In this document: positions 8,859 to 16,626 of the stretch, one piece after another
How positions within the stretch are numbered: position 1 is the stretch's first letter
Layout of the letters: each line of letters opens with the position of its first letter
Source of the DNA: UBA11889 sp046582115
GTDB lineage: Bacteria > Pseudomonadota > Gammaproteobacteria > Pseudomonadales > Azotimanducaceae
Assembly (NCBI GenBank): GCA_046582115.1
Contig: JAYGFA010000024.1
Location: 1-22,333 of the forward strand
Length of the DNA stretch: 22,333 bases
Direction of reading: 5' to 3'
Notes under the pieces: model-generated
The model's database searches: none
The model's input: only the letters and a program-made list of their open reading frames with translations
Told to the model about the DNA's origin: nothing
Position numbers and translations under genes: made by a program

Positions 8859-8990
8859 GTGTGCTGCTCACGTCGTGACCCGTTCAAGGTCGGTGAAATC
8901 ATAACGAAATTCGTCTACGCATTACTTGAAAATTCGTGACAGTTGAGTGCGTGTTGCGATCCCCGGATGATGGGCGGGATGGGTAACGGC

Positions 8991-8994
8991 GGAG
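8991..8994 (+). promoter_or_regulatory. Ribosome binding site deciding the GGT-like gene start
   Basis: GGAG (within GGCGGAG) lies 5 nt before GTG 9000. The upstream TTG 8943 and ATG 8967 lack a spaced site. Confidence 0.5.
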
Positions 8995-8999
8995 ATATC

Positions 9000-10643
9000 G
9001 TGAATATTGACTTGGAGAAACACCCAGCGACGGGGTCACGCGGCGTCATCGTCACGAATCACCCGCTTGGATCGGTAGCGGGCGCGGAGATGCTGGCTGC
9101 GGGAGGTAATGCGATTGATGCTGCGATTGCTGCGCTATTCGCGCTCACGGTGGTGGAACCAATGATGGTGGGGATATTCGGTGCCGGGATGGCCAACGTC
9201 CGCCGAGCGGATGGGAGTCATTGGTTTATTAATAATTACGCGGTAGCACCTGCGGCGGCGACACCAGACATGTACCGAACCGTTGCCGATACTTGGCCCG
9301 ATTACCAGAAAACGTTGGATGACGAAAACGACGTTGGTCCGCTTGCAGTGGGCGTACCCGGGTCTTTGGCAGGATGGTGCGAGACGCTTGATCAGTGCGG
9401 TCGGCTGTCGCTCGAGGACGTGTTGCAACCAGCGATACGGTTTGCAACGAACGGTTTTCGGGCGACCGCATATTTGAGTGGCATCGTGCGTGCGGTCGCG
9501 TCGTCCATGGCGAGGTTTCCAGAGACGGCGAAAATATACCTTCCGGACGGAAACCCCATCAGGGAAAGCGACTTAGTGATCCAGTCGGAGTATGCGGAGA
9601 CGCTGAAGAATCTTTCAAAATTCGGTCCGAATTTGCTCTATCGAGGCGAACTTGGGGTGTCTGCAGTGGATTACCTCCAACGAATCGGCGGAATCATGAC
9701 CGTCGCCGATTTACAGAATTATCGAACGGTCAACGATACGGTGGTTTCAGGTAGCTACCGCGGGTATGGCGTTATCGGGCCGCCACCGCCTTCAGCGGGT
9801 GGGGTTCAGGTGATCGAGATGCTCAACGTGCTCGAGGGATTTGACTTGGGATCGATGGAATTCGGATCCGCGGATTCCATCCATGTGATTGCTGAAACGC
9901 TCAAGCTCGGTTTTGAAGACCGCAAACAATACACAGGTGACCCAGCCTTCATTGACGTACCGGTCGCCATGCTCACGTCGAGAGAGTATGCCGACAAACG
10001 CCGAGGAGAGATCGATATGTGTCGTGCGCGAATCGTAGCGGACACGGCGAGCGGCGAGTCACCACACACCACCCACGTGACGGCGGCCGATGCAGATGGC
10101 AACGTGATCGCTACCACACAGACAATACATGCTCCGTTTGGATCGAAAGTGACGGTGCCGGGTACCGGAATGCTACTGAACAACACGATGAATATTTTCG
10201 ATCCACACCCGGGATTTGCCAATTCAATTGCGCCGGGAAAGCGGATGACCAGCAGCATGTCACCGCTGATTGTTACGCGCGCCGATGAGCCCTGGTTCGC
10301 GCTTGGCTTACCGGGAGCGACACGGATCTTTCCATCTGCGATGCAGGCCGTGGTCAATATGATTGATTACGGAATGGATCCCCAGACGGCGGTCGAGGCG
10401 CCACGGATCTGGACGCAGGGTCAGGAGCTCGAGGTAGAACAAGGTTTCAGTCAAAGCGCGTTGGGTGATATCGAAAAGCGCGGCCACAAACTTAAAGAAG
10501 TCCGCGTAATCGGTGGCGGGATGGGGATGATTGTTTTTAACGGGAACGCTATGACCGGTGCTTCCTGCTGGCGGGCAGACGGGACGCCGATCGCTGTATC
10601 GGGTGGAATGGCGAGGTTGGGGAGTCGATTTGATGTCCGATAA
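9000..10643 (+). CDS. Gamma-glutamyltransferase family protein (Ntn hydrolase)
   Basis: This 547-residue protein matches the gamma-glutamyltransferase family along its length: HPLGSVAGAEMLAAGGNAIDAA at the start, LAVGVPGSLAGW, GPPPPSAGGVQV, then the processing site PHTTHVTAADADGN and GTGMLLNN, TSSMSPLIV and LGLPGATR. The first Thr of TTH (Thr357) matches Thr391 of E. coli GGT, the residue freed by self-cleavage that acts as nucleophile. The family cleaves gamma-glutamyl amides or, in cephalosporin acylases, other acyl groups. The Arg that binds the gamma-glutamyl carboxylate (usual FREKAP) is replaced: the stretch reads INNYAVAP, so glutathione may not be the substrate. There is no signal peptide with any of the possible starts, unlike periplasmic Ggt. 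I chose GTG 9000 because of GGCGGAG 5 nt before it; ATG 8967 or TTG 8943 are alternatives. Confidence 0.85.
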   Translation: MNIDLEKHPATGSRGVIVTNHPLGSVAGAEMLAAGGNAIDAAIAALFALTVVEPMMVGIFGAGMANVRRADGSHWFINNYAVAPAAATPDMYRTVADTWPDYQKTLDDENDVGPLAVGVPGSLAGWCETLDQCGRLSLEDVLQPAIRFATNGFRATAYLSGIVRAVASSMARFPETAKIYLPDGNPIRESDLVIQSEYAETLKNLSKFGPNLLYRGELGVSAVDYLQRIGGIMTVADLQNYRTVNDTVVSGSYRGYGVIGPPPPSAGGVQVIEMLNVLEGFDLGSMEFGSADSIHVIAETLKLGFEDRKQYTGDPAFIDVPVAMLTSREYADKRRGEIDMCRARIVADTASGESPHTTHVTAADADGNVIATTQTIHAPFGSKVTVPGTGMLLNNTMNIFDPHPGFANSIAPGKRMTSSMSPLIVTRADEPWFALGLPGATRIFPSAMQAVVNMIDYGMDPQTAVEAPRIWTQGQELEVEQGFSQSALGDIEKRGHKLKEVRVIGGGMGMIVFNGNAMTGASCWRADGTPIAVSGGMARLGSRFDVR

Positions 10644-10647
10644 CCCA

Positions 10648-10725
10648 ATGATCGGCATGAAGTTGCGCTACCACCTGTGGCGACTTCCATATAGGATGCG
10701 CCACCTGAAAATTGGTGGACATTGA
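10648..10725 (+). CDS. Possible short leader ORF before hisI (25 codons, three His)
   Basis: ATG 10648 opens a 25-codon frame ending at TGA 10723-10725, four bases before the hisI ATG. It encodes a basic, aromatic peptide with RYHLWRL and RMRHLKIGGH and three histidine codons. It fills the whole spacer between the GGT-like gene and hisI. It has no recognisable Shine-Dalgarno sequence, the histidines are not consecutive as in the classical his leader, and no U-run terminator follows, so it may be chance. It is listed because it coincides with two mutually exclusive hairpins. Confidence 0.2.
   Translation: MIGMKLRYHLWRLPYRMRHLKIGGH
10671..10718 (+). promoter_or_regulatory. Competing hairpins upstream of hisI
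   Basis: GTGGCG (10677-10682) can pair with CGCCAC (10699-10704). The overlapping CCACC (10701-10705) can instead pair with GGTGG (10714-10718), which lies 11 nt before the hisI ATG and is its only SD-like sequence. The CCACCTG element also occurs twice (10671 and 10701). The pairings are perfect but short (6 and 5 bp), so function is a guess. Confidence 0.3.
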
Positions 10726-10729
10726 CGTC

Positions 10730-11107
10730 ATGAGCGGTCCAGATTTCGCAACGACTCCATTAATTCCGGTGATCGCCCAAGATGCTGACAGTGGCGCTGT
10801 GCTAATGCTGGCCTATATGGACGAGGATGCGTACACCGAGACGCTGAAAACGCGAACGGTTTGTTACTTCAGCCGAGGTAGAAACAGGCTGTGGCGAAAG
10901 GGCGAGGAAAGTGGACATGTTCAGGAGCTAAAGCAGATTCTTTACGACTGCGATGCCGACACGATTTTAGTTAAAGTCGAGCAAGTTGGTGGTGCAGCCT
11001 GCCACGAGGGGTACGCGAGTTGTTTTTTCCGCGAGATCAATCCGGAGACCGGGGTCGCTGCGGTGATTGCCGACCGAGTTTTTGATCCGGAAGAGGTCTA
11101 TGGGTGA
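10730..11107 (+). CDS. hisI: Phosphoribosyl-AMP cyclohydrolase
   Basis: This 125-residue protein is a stand-alone HisI, without the HisE pyrophosphohydrolase domain that many proteobacteria fuse to it. It shows the family motifs YFSRGRNRLWRKGEESGHVQ (46-65), the Mg-binding DCDADT (Asp73, Asp75, Asp77) and three zinc cysteines, Cys74, Cys91 and Cys98 (GGAACHEGYASCFFR), spaced as in archaeal HisI. It opens the adenine ring of N1-(5-phosphoribosyl)-AMP, the third step of histidine synthesis, in the cytoplasm. The frame extends to TTG 10712, but ATG 10730 directly precedes the conserved region and is preferred. Its stop overlaps the hisG start by 4 nt (GTGA), so the two are one translation unit. 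No other his gene is in the window. Confidence 0.95.
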   Translation: MSGPDFATTPLIPVIAQDADSGAVLMLAYMDEDAYTETLKTRTVCYFSRGRNRLWRKGEESGHVQELKQILYDCDADTILVKVEQVGGAACHEGYASCFFREINPETGVAAVIADRVFDPEEVYG

Positions 11108-11985
11108 GCATGGCGAACGTACTTAATCTCGGAGTTCCGTCAGGCAGCTTGCAAGAACCGACGGCGGAACTGTTTCGGCGTGCCGGGTACGAGATTACGT
11201 TTCCCACCCGGTCTTACTACCCGACCATCGATGATCCCGAAATTGACTGCTTACTAGTGCGTGCGCAGGAGATGGCCCGATACGTCGAGCAAGGTGTACT
11301 GGATGCAGGCATCACTGGGCACGATTGGGTCGTTGAAACGGACGCTGATGTCGAGGAAGTGTGTGAGCTCATCTATTCAAAAGTAAGTCGTCGACCCACG
11401 CGCTGGGTGCTCTGTGTCCCAGAAGACTCGGCAGTTAAGGATGTGGCAGATTTGCAGGGAAAACGGATCGCGACGGAGGTCGTGAATCTCACTCGTGCGT
11501 ATTTAACAGACCATGGTGTGACGGCCGATGTGGAATTTTCCTGGGGAGCAACAGAAGTCAAACCTCCGAGACTCGCGGACGCGATTGTCGAAGTCACAGA
11601 AACAGGAAGCTCTCTGCGCGCTAACAATCTACGTATCGTGGATGAAGTCCTTACGAGTACGCCGCGTTTGATCATAAACCACGGCGTGGCCGCTGACGCG
11701 TGGAAACGCGAAAAAGTGGCCAATGTCGAACTCATGCTGAAAGCGTGTCTGGCAGCGGAAGGAAAGGTTGGTTTGATGATGAATGTTCGGCGGACGGATC
11801 TCGAGGCAGTGGTAGGTGCCCTCCCGGCGCTACAAACGCCTACGGTATCGGCGCTTGCCGACGAGGATTGGGTGGATGTGAATTCCATTGTTGAAGAATC
11901 CGTCATGCGATCGATTGTTCCCAAACTGAAGGCTGCCGGTGCACGGGGCATTGTTGAGTACGCAATCAACAAGATTATTGACTGA
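11104..11985 (+). CDS. hisG: ATP phosphoribosyltransferase, long form
   Basis: This 293-residue protein has the size of long-form HisG, which carries its own regulatory domain and needs no HisZ. The periplasmic-binding-like catalytic domain spans about 1-215: GVPSGSLQEPT near the N-terminus, GVLDAGITGHDW, GKRIATEVVNLTRAYL, and the phosphoribosyl-pyrophosphate loop IVEVTETGSSLRANNLRI. The C-terminal ACT-like domain (about 220-293) usually binds histidine for feedback inhibition and ends with GARGIVEYAINKII. It catalyses the first committed step of histidine synthesis, ATP plus PRPP to phosphoribosyl-ATP. The start is GTG 11104 with GAGG 7 nt upstream and a GTGA overlap with hisI; ATG 11110 is an alternative. 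The lysine common in the first motif (PKGSL) is serine here. Confidence 0.95.
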   Translation: MSMANVLNLGVPSGSLQEPTAELFRRAGYEITFPTRSYYPTIDDPEIDCLLVRAQEMARYVEQGVLDAGITGHDWVVETDADVEEVCELIYSKVSRRPTRWVLCVPEDSAVKDVADLQGKRIATEVVNLTRAYLTDHGVTADVEFSWGATEVKPPRLADAIVEVTETGSSLRANNLRIVDEVLTSTPRLIINHGVAADAWKREKVANVELMLKACLAAEGKVGLMMNVRRTDLEAVVGALPALQTPTVSALADEDWVDVNSIVEESVMRSIVPKLKAAGARGIVEYAINKIID

Positions 11986-12005
11986 GGGGCGCCGTTTAGA
12001 TCGTG

Positions 12006-12800
12006 CTATTCCGGAATTTTCCCTTCCACTTGTACGCGGTGAATGCGGCGAGAATCATCGTTATGGTCGTGGACCGCAAAATGCATGACGCTGCGGTTGT
12101 CCCAAATAATGAGATCGTTCTTTGACCAACCGTGCCGAGCTTGGAATTCGGGACGGCATGAATGTTCAAAGAGGAAATTGAGTAGCGCCTGACTTTCGTC
12201 GAGATTCCATCCGCAAAACTGCCTCGTAAACGCTCGGCAGACGTACAAAGACCGGTTTCCGGTCTGGTCGTGCGTTCGAACCACGGGGTGTTGGGCTTCT
12301 GGTGCATCCTCGATCGTTTCGCCGTATGTGCGTGCGAGTCCCGCTGCAGAGTGGATCGCCGTTAGCGGGTCGATGGTCTTTCGGACCCCGTCTGACAAGC
12401 CTTGGTAAGCCAATTCCTGGTTGGCAAAGGCCGTATCTCCACCGATTTCGGGTGTCTCTAGTGCGTACAGCATCGTGAGTTTGGGTGGCGCCTCGTTGTA
12501 GGTCATGTCGGAGTGCCAGTGTTGATTGATGTCTCGTTTCTTGCCGACATTGACTAATTCAATGATTTCTGGGTATGCATCGAGACCGGCGTAAGGATGC
12601 CGCACTAACCTTCCCCAGCGACGCGCGAATTCCATGTGATCTTGTGGCGTTAACTGCTGTTCTGGAAATACAAGAACTTTGTGTTGGCAAAACAACTGGT
12701 CGATCGTAAGCCAGGTCTCGTCGTCCATGGCTCGCACGTCGAGCCCGTCAACGGTTGCCCCTAAGGGCGCCGCGATCCGCTGGACCGAAAGATTAGACAT
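12006..12800 (-). CDS. TauD/TfdA family Fe(II)/2-oxoglutarate dioxygenase
   Basis: This 264-residue protein is a complete TauD-fold enzyme. Iron ligands are His96 and Asp98 in HWHSDMTY and His240 in WDNRSVMHFAV. Arg251 and Arg255 in SRRIHRV correspond to the 2-oxoglutarate-binding and sulfonate-region arginines Arg266 and Arg270 of E. coli TauD. The family hydroxylates taurine, 2,4-D, alkyl sulfates and many other acids, so the true substrate is unknown and the symbol tauD should not be used. It starts 5 nt after the SelO stop and is the last gene of a three-gene transcript. No Shine-Dalgarno sequence is evident, which fits coupling to SelO. It ends 20 bp from the convergent hisG stop. Confidence 0.88.
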   Translation of the reverse strand: MSNLSVQRIAAPLGATVDGLDVRAMDDETWLTIDQLFCQHKVLVFPEQQLTPQDHMEFARRWGRLVRHPYAGLDAYPEIIELVNVGKKRDINQHWHSDMTYNEAPPKLTMLYALETPEIGGDTAFANQELAYQGLSDGVRKTIDPLTAIHSAAGLARTYGETIEDAPEAQHPVVRTHDQTGNRSLYVCRAFTRQFCGWNLDESQALLNFLFEHSCRPEFQARHGWSKNDLIIWDNRSVMHFAVHDHNDDSRRIHRVQVEGKIPE

Positions 12801-12805
12801 GAGGA

Positions 12806-14383
12806 TTACGAGCTACAAGACAGCATCGAACAGCCGACACGGTGTCGCGCCCACTCAGGACGTTTCGCCGCATATTCGTTTCGGCCTTGCTGTTCGGTAT
12901 ATGGGTTGCGCAGGACATCGAGTAGCTCGTTGACTACCGAGAAGTCGCCTTGTCCGGCTGCGTCGATCGCCAGCTGGGCCCTGTAATTTCGGAGTACGTA
13001 GAGCGGATTGACCTGGTTCATACGATCGTGTCGGTGCTGGTCTGACGGGTCGTCGGTAGAGGTACGCTCCAGATAATCGTTGAGCCATCGGGAAATTTCA
13101 TTGGTGACGGGGTCTGTTAACTCGGACGCATCGTAAAAAGCATCTCGCAGACAGTTTAAACGCGCGTTTGGTGCCATGTGGTGGGTCACTTCCGCTAGAC
13201 CACGATAAAAGAGTGTCATGTCCGTCTCGGCCAAGGAGAGGATCGTTTCCAGCCCATTCAATAATTCCGTATCTCGCGATCTAAACTCGAGCAACCCTAA
13301 TTTGTTTGCCATCATCCGTTGGGCCTCGGTCTCGTAAAGAGAGGCGAAATCGGTCAATGCGTCTTCGAGCGGTTTCGCTTCTTCGATAAGGGGGTAGATG
13401 GCGTTTGCGAGTTGCAATAAATTCCATTGCGCAATGGCCGGTTGTTGTCCAAACCGGTAGCGACGTCCCGCTGCGTCCGTGGTGTTAGGTGTCCAATTGG
13501 GGTCGTAATTTTCAATCCATCCATAGGGACCGTAGTCGATCGTTAACCCCAAGATCGACATGTTGTCCGTATTCATCACCCCGTGAACGAAACCAACTCG
13601 CATCCACTGGACAATCATTTTTGCAGTCGATTGGACAACGTATCGAAACCATTCGATGTAGGTGCTCGTTTTGCCGATAGGGCCTGACTGTGGAAAATGG
13701 TTTTTAATGGTGTAGTCGGCTAAATCTCGTAGCAGTTCGGATTCCTGGCGCGAAGCCAGCAGTTCGAAATTACCGAACCGTAAGAAGGTAGGCGCGACTC
13801 GGCACACGATCGCACCCGGCTCCGCTTTAGGATGCCCGTCGTAAAGGATGTCGCGGACGACTTCCTCGCCGGTTAATGTCAGAGATAATGCGCGGGTCGT
13901 CGGAACCCCCAGATGATGCATGGCTTCGCTACACAAGAATTCTCGGAGAGATGAACGAAGTACGGCGAGACCGTCGGCTGTTCTAGAGTAGGGAGTCGGT
14001 CCTGCACCTTTTAATTGCATGGCGTACCGTGTCTGGTCGCGGGTCACCACATCACCAAGATTGATCGCACGCCCATCGCCGAGTTGACCGGCCCAATTCC
14101 CAAATTGATGACCCCCGTAACACATCGCGAACGGGTCCATCCCCGGAAGTAGTTTGTTGCCGGTAAACACCTGGAGAAAGGTATCCGTTGCACAGTCAGC
14201 CTTATCTAAACCAAGGAGGTCGGCGGTTTCTGGGGAAAAAGCGACCATTATTGGACTGCGAACGGGCGTCGGTTGTACTCGTGAATAACATGCGCCACGA
14301 ACTTCACGGACGAAGTTATCTGGTTCCGAGTCACCGGGTAGTTCCTCAAGAAAGCGGTTGTCGAATTGGAGTTGCGTATGCAT
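12806..14383 (-). CDS. selO: SelO family protein adenylyltransferase (YdiU/UPF0061)
   Basis: This 525-residue protein matches SelO, a pseudokinase that transfers AMP from ATP to Ser, Thr or Tyr of target proteins. Visible motifs are CYGGHQFGNWAGQLGDGRAI (88-107), MQLKGAGPTPYSRT with Lys125, HGVMNTDNMSI with the catalytic Asp273 and Asn274, and IDYGPYGW with metal-binding Asp283. These align with Lys113, Asp252, Asn253 and Asp262 of Pseudomonas syringae SelO. The C-terminus is SCSS, with Cys (TGT) at the place of selenocysteine in animal SELENOO. Bacterial SelO has been linked to the oxidative stress response. The start codon shares its A with the TGA of the upstream hydrolase (TGATG), so translation is likely by reinitiation. 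The gene looks intact. Confidence 0.94.
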   Translation of the reverse strand: MHTQLQFDNRFLEELPGDSEPDNFVREVRGACYSRVQPTPVRSPIMVAFSPETADLLGLDKADCATDTFLQVFTGNKLLPGMDPFAMCYGGHQFGNWAGQLGDGRAINLGDVVTRDQTRYAMQLKGAGPTPYSRTADGLAVLRSSLREFLCSEAMHHLGVPTTRALSLTLTGEEVVRDILYDGHPKAEPGAIVCRVAPTFLRFGNFELLASRQESELLRDLADYTIKNHFPQSGPIGKTSTYIEWFRYVVQSTAKMIVQWMRVGFVHGVMNTDNMSILGLTIDYGPYGWIENYDPNWTPNTTDAAGRRYRFGQQPAIAQWNLLQLANAIYPLIEEAKPLEDALTDFASLYETEAQRMMANKLGLLEFRSRDTELLNGLETILSLAETDMTLFYRGLAEVTHHMAPNARLNCLRDAFYDASELTDPVTNEISRWLNDYLERTSTDDPSDQHRHDRMNQVNPLYVLRNYRAQLAIDAAGQGDFSVVNELLDVLRNPYTEQQGRNEYAAKRPEWARHRVGCSMLSCSS

Positions 14384-15594
14384 CAGTCGATGATGGCTGA
14401 ATACACCAAGTTCTTGAGCTGCCCTCGAAAATTGAAGGTGTTCGACGGCATGAGCTGCGTCATAAAAATTACAACTAAATCTTCATGGGGATCGACCCAA
14501 AAAATGGTGGATGCTGCGCCGCCCCAAAAATAGTCCCCGGCACCGAATTGACCGGCATCAACCGTGCCCAGTGTTGTTGCGAAACCGAGCCCAAACCCAA
14601 TGCCTTCGTACGCCGTCTCCGAGAATGCGCCCAATGCAAGACTCGATAAATCGCCACCCTTTGGCAAGTGATTCGTGCGCATGAGGTCAACTGTTCGGGG
14701 TCCAAGAATTCGGGTCCCGTCGAGTTCACCGCCACGACGAAGCATTTCGCAAAAACGCCAGTAATCGTGTGACGTGCCGACCAGACCGCCCCCGCCAGAA
14801 AAAAATGTCTTTGACTGGAGATAGGTGCTCGACGTTGGGTCATCTATTAATGCGAGAGATTTGTCGGCTCGACGGGCATAGTTTGCTGCGAATCGGGTTG
14901 TGTCTTCAGCAGGGACCGTGAAGCCGGTATCGGTCATGCCAAGGGGATCAAATATTTCGGCTTGCAAATACTGATCAAACGACATACCAGAAATCGCTTG
15001 GACTAAATAACCACAAACGTCGGTGGAATACGAATATAGCCAAGCCTCACCAGGTGAGTAACGCAACGGCACCTGGCCAAGCTTCTCGACGAAGCTCTGA
15101 AGCGTTTCGCCGTCTTCGCTACGCATACCGACGGCGGCATAGGCTTTTTCGACAGGGTGTTGTCCGCCACCGTACGAGAGCCCGCCAGAGTGGCTCAATA
15201 GATCCCGAAACGTCGTGGGTCGATTAGCAGCACGGGTCTCGAAAGGCGCCTCGTTTCCAGATACCCAGACGCGCAGATCCTTCCATTCGGGTATGACGCG
15301 ATGCACCGGATCGTTGAGTTGAAAATAGCTTTTTTCGTAGAGTTGCATGAGCGCAACGGACGTGATCGGTTTACTCATCGAGTAGATGCGGAAAATCGTG
15401 CCATCGGTGATGGGAATCTGGCGCTCTCGATCTGCGTCCCCGAGAGATTCGAAGTAAGCTAATTGGCCGTGCCGCGCGACCAGGGTCTGACACCCGACGA
15501 GTTTTCCCGACGCAATGTAATTGCGGTGAAGGTGATCGGTAATCTGCTCTAAGCGATCGCGATCAAACCCAGCTGTTTCAGGCTGAATATCCAT
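14383..15594 (-). CDS. Serine hydrolase of the beta-lactamase / EstB family
   Basis: This 403-residue penicillin-binding-like serine hydrolase has the SxxK motif at Ser72-Met-Ser-Lys75 (FRIYSMSKPI), a Tyr-Ser motif near 189-190 (LYSYSTDV) and a late WGGAAST in place of the KTG box. This pattern belongs to class C-like esterases (EstB, LovD-type acyltransferases) rather than true beta-lactamases. There is no signal peptide, so a cytoplasmic esterase or transesterase is more likely than a cell-wall enzyme. The ATG at 15594 has GAGG 6 nt upstream, confirming the start. It is the first gene of the hydrolase-SelO-dioxygenase unit. The substrate is unknown. Confidence 0.87.
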   Translation of the reverse strand: MDIQPETAGFDRDRLEQITDHLHRNYIASGKLVGCQTLVARHGQLAYFESLGDADRERQIPITDGTIFRIYSMSKPITSVALMQLYEKSYFQLNDPVHRVIPEWKDLRVWVSGNEAPFETRAANRPTTFRDLLSHSGGLSYGGGQHPVEKAYAAVGMRSEDGETLQSFVEKLGQVPLRYSPGEAWLYSYSTDVCGYLVQAISGMSFDQYLQAEIFDPLGMTDTGFTVPAEDTTRFAANYARRADKSLALIDDPTSSTYLQSKTFFSGGGGLVGTSHDYWRFCEMLRRGGELDGTRILGPRTVDLMRTNHLPKGGDLSSLALGAFSETAYEGIGFGLGFATTLGTVDAGQFGAGDYFWGGAASTIFWVDPHEDLVVIFMTQLMPSNTFNFRGQLKNLVYSAIID

Positions 15595-15663
15595 TGTTAC
15601 CTCAGATTAGGACGAACCAATACCTAGATCAGTCGTTCTCTAGAATAACGAATCACACGAGGT

Positions 15664-16626
15664 CTAGTACCACAGACTTTTATCGACCACGTTACGAAGC
15701 TCCTTGTCTTGGGCGAAGCGCTGGGCATTGTCCAACAGAATTTCGTAGCGACGTTCTGAAATATTTACAGCGTCGGCAACCGCAATATGCGGCGTGATGA
15801 GCACATTTTCCATGGACCAAAGGCGGTGGTCGGGTGGTAGCGGTTCGGTCTCGAAGACATCTAGGCCGGCGCCCGCCAGTTCGCGTTTCTCCAACGCGAC
15901 CACCAGATCGTCAAGGCTCGCTGTCATGCCTCGGCCGACATTAATGAAATAGGCAGTGGATTTCATGTTGATAAATCTATCGCGGTTCCACATCAATTCG
16001 GTTTCCGGCGTATGGGGCACAGTGGTGATTACGAAGTCGGCTGTTGGGAGGAGATCGTCAAGTTCGTCGGGCGCGTGTATCTCCGCCTCGGGGATGGACG
16101 CCGTTCGCGGATCAATGCCGATAACTCGCGCGCCCATTGCCGCGCAGAGTCGTGCGGTTTCAGTCCCAATACCTCCAACGCCATTGATGAGCACGGTCGA
16201 GGAAGCGATGTCGACGTAGCCGTGTTGCCTCGCCCGCGGGTTCCAATCGGCCTTACGCTGCGCGTCGAACCAATAAGGCAATCCTCGCGACAATGCGAGC
16301 ATGAACATCAAGATGTGGTGACTGATGTGGTCGGAGTAAATCCCGCGCGGATTGGTGACGGTGACCGGGTGTTCCGCCAGTTCGGCGTAGTAGTAGCCCA
16401 CGAACGGCCCAGCATATGGGTTTTGAAGCCAGCGCAGATTACGGGCCGTCGCGAGGGCCTCTGGTGGGACCCAGCCGTACGCTGCATCGGCTGTCGAAAC
16501 GGCTTGTTTGACTTCCTCTTCATGTTCAATCACGCGCACGTCGAATTCGGGGAGGGCCGCTTCAAGCCGTCGCGCCCATTCGCGCTGATTCGCGTCGATG
16601 GGAGGTAGGAACACAAATTTGAGCAT
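15664..16626 (-). CDS. D-2-hydroxyacid dehydrogenase (NAD(P)-dependent)
   Basis: This 320-residue enzyme of the D-isomer specific 2-hydroxyacid dehydrogenase family has a split substrate domain at both ends. The nucleotide-binding domain spans about 95-285 with the motif NGVGGIGTETARL (Gly149, Gly151, Gly154) and acidic Asp172. The catalytic residues are Arg232 (NVGRGMTASL), Glu261 (DVFETEPLP) and His280 (ITPHIA). It reversibly reduces a 2-oxo acid to a D-2-hydroxy acid; glyoxylate/hydroxypyruvate-like substrates are common in this size class, but nothing here fixes the substrate. Asp172 at the end of beta-2 suggests NAD over NADP. It lies 69 bp upstream of the serine hydrolase on the same strand and is divergent from the phosphotriesterase-family gene. 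Confidence 0.9.
   Translation of the reverse strand: MLKFVFLPPIDANQREWARRLEAALPEFDVRVIEHEEEVKQAVSTADAAYGWVPPEALATARNLRWLQNPYAGPFVGYYYAELAEHPVTVTNPRGIYSDHISHHILMFMLALSRGLPYWFDAQRKADWNPRARQHGYVDIASSTVLINGVGGIGTETARLCAAMGARVIGIDPRTASIPEAEIHAPDELDDLLPTADFVITTVPHTPETELMWNRDRFINMKSTAYFINVGRGMTASLDDLVVALEKRELAGAGLDVFETEPLPPDHRLWSMENVLITPHIAVADAVNISERRYEILLDNAQRFAQDKELRNVVDKSLWY

Larger units (their letters stand above)
8849..8999. promoter_or_regulatory. Divergent intergenic region, aminotransferase / GGT-like
   Basis: These 151 bp lie between two outward-reading genes if both short starts are right. They contain the palindrome ACGAAATTCGT (8904-8914) and a second AAATTCGT (8930-8937) about one to two helical turns away, a possible operator. 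No clear -35/-10 pair stands out. The longer alternative starts (8902 minus; 8943, 8967 or 8979 plus) would shrink this region. Confidence 0.35.

Noticed and set aside
11986..12005. Terminator between hisG and the convergent TauD-like gene
   Set aside because: The 20-bp gap has no hairpin with a T run. The same is true of the other convergent junctions (3334-3337, 7662-7675, 17777-17801).
12806..12814. Selenocysteine codon at the SelO C-terminus
   Set aside because: The codon is TGT (Cys) and the gene ends in a normal TAA, so no Sec insertion is needed.
14383..15594. True class C beta-lactamase (antibiotic resistance)
   Set aside because: No signal peptide, and the KTG box is replaced by a WGG motif as in EstB-type esterases. 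Resistance should not be inferred.
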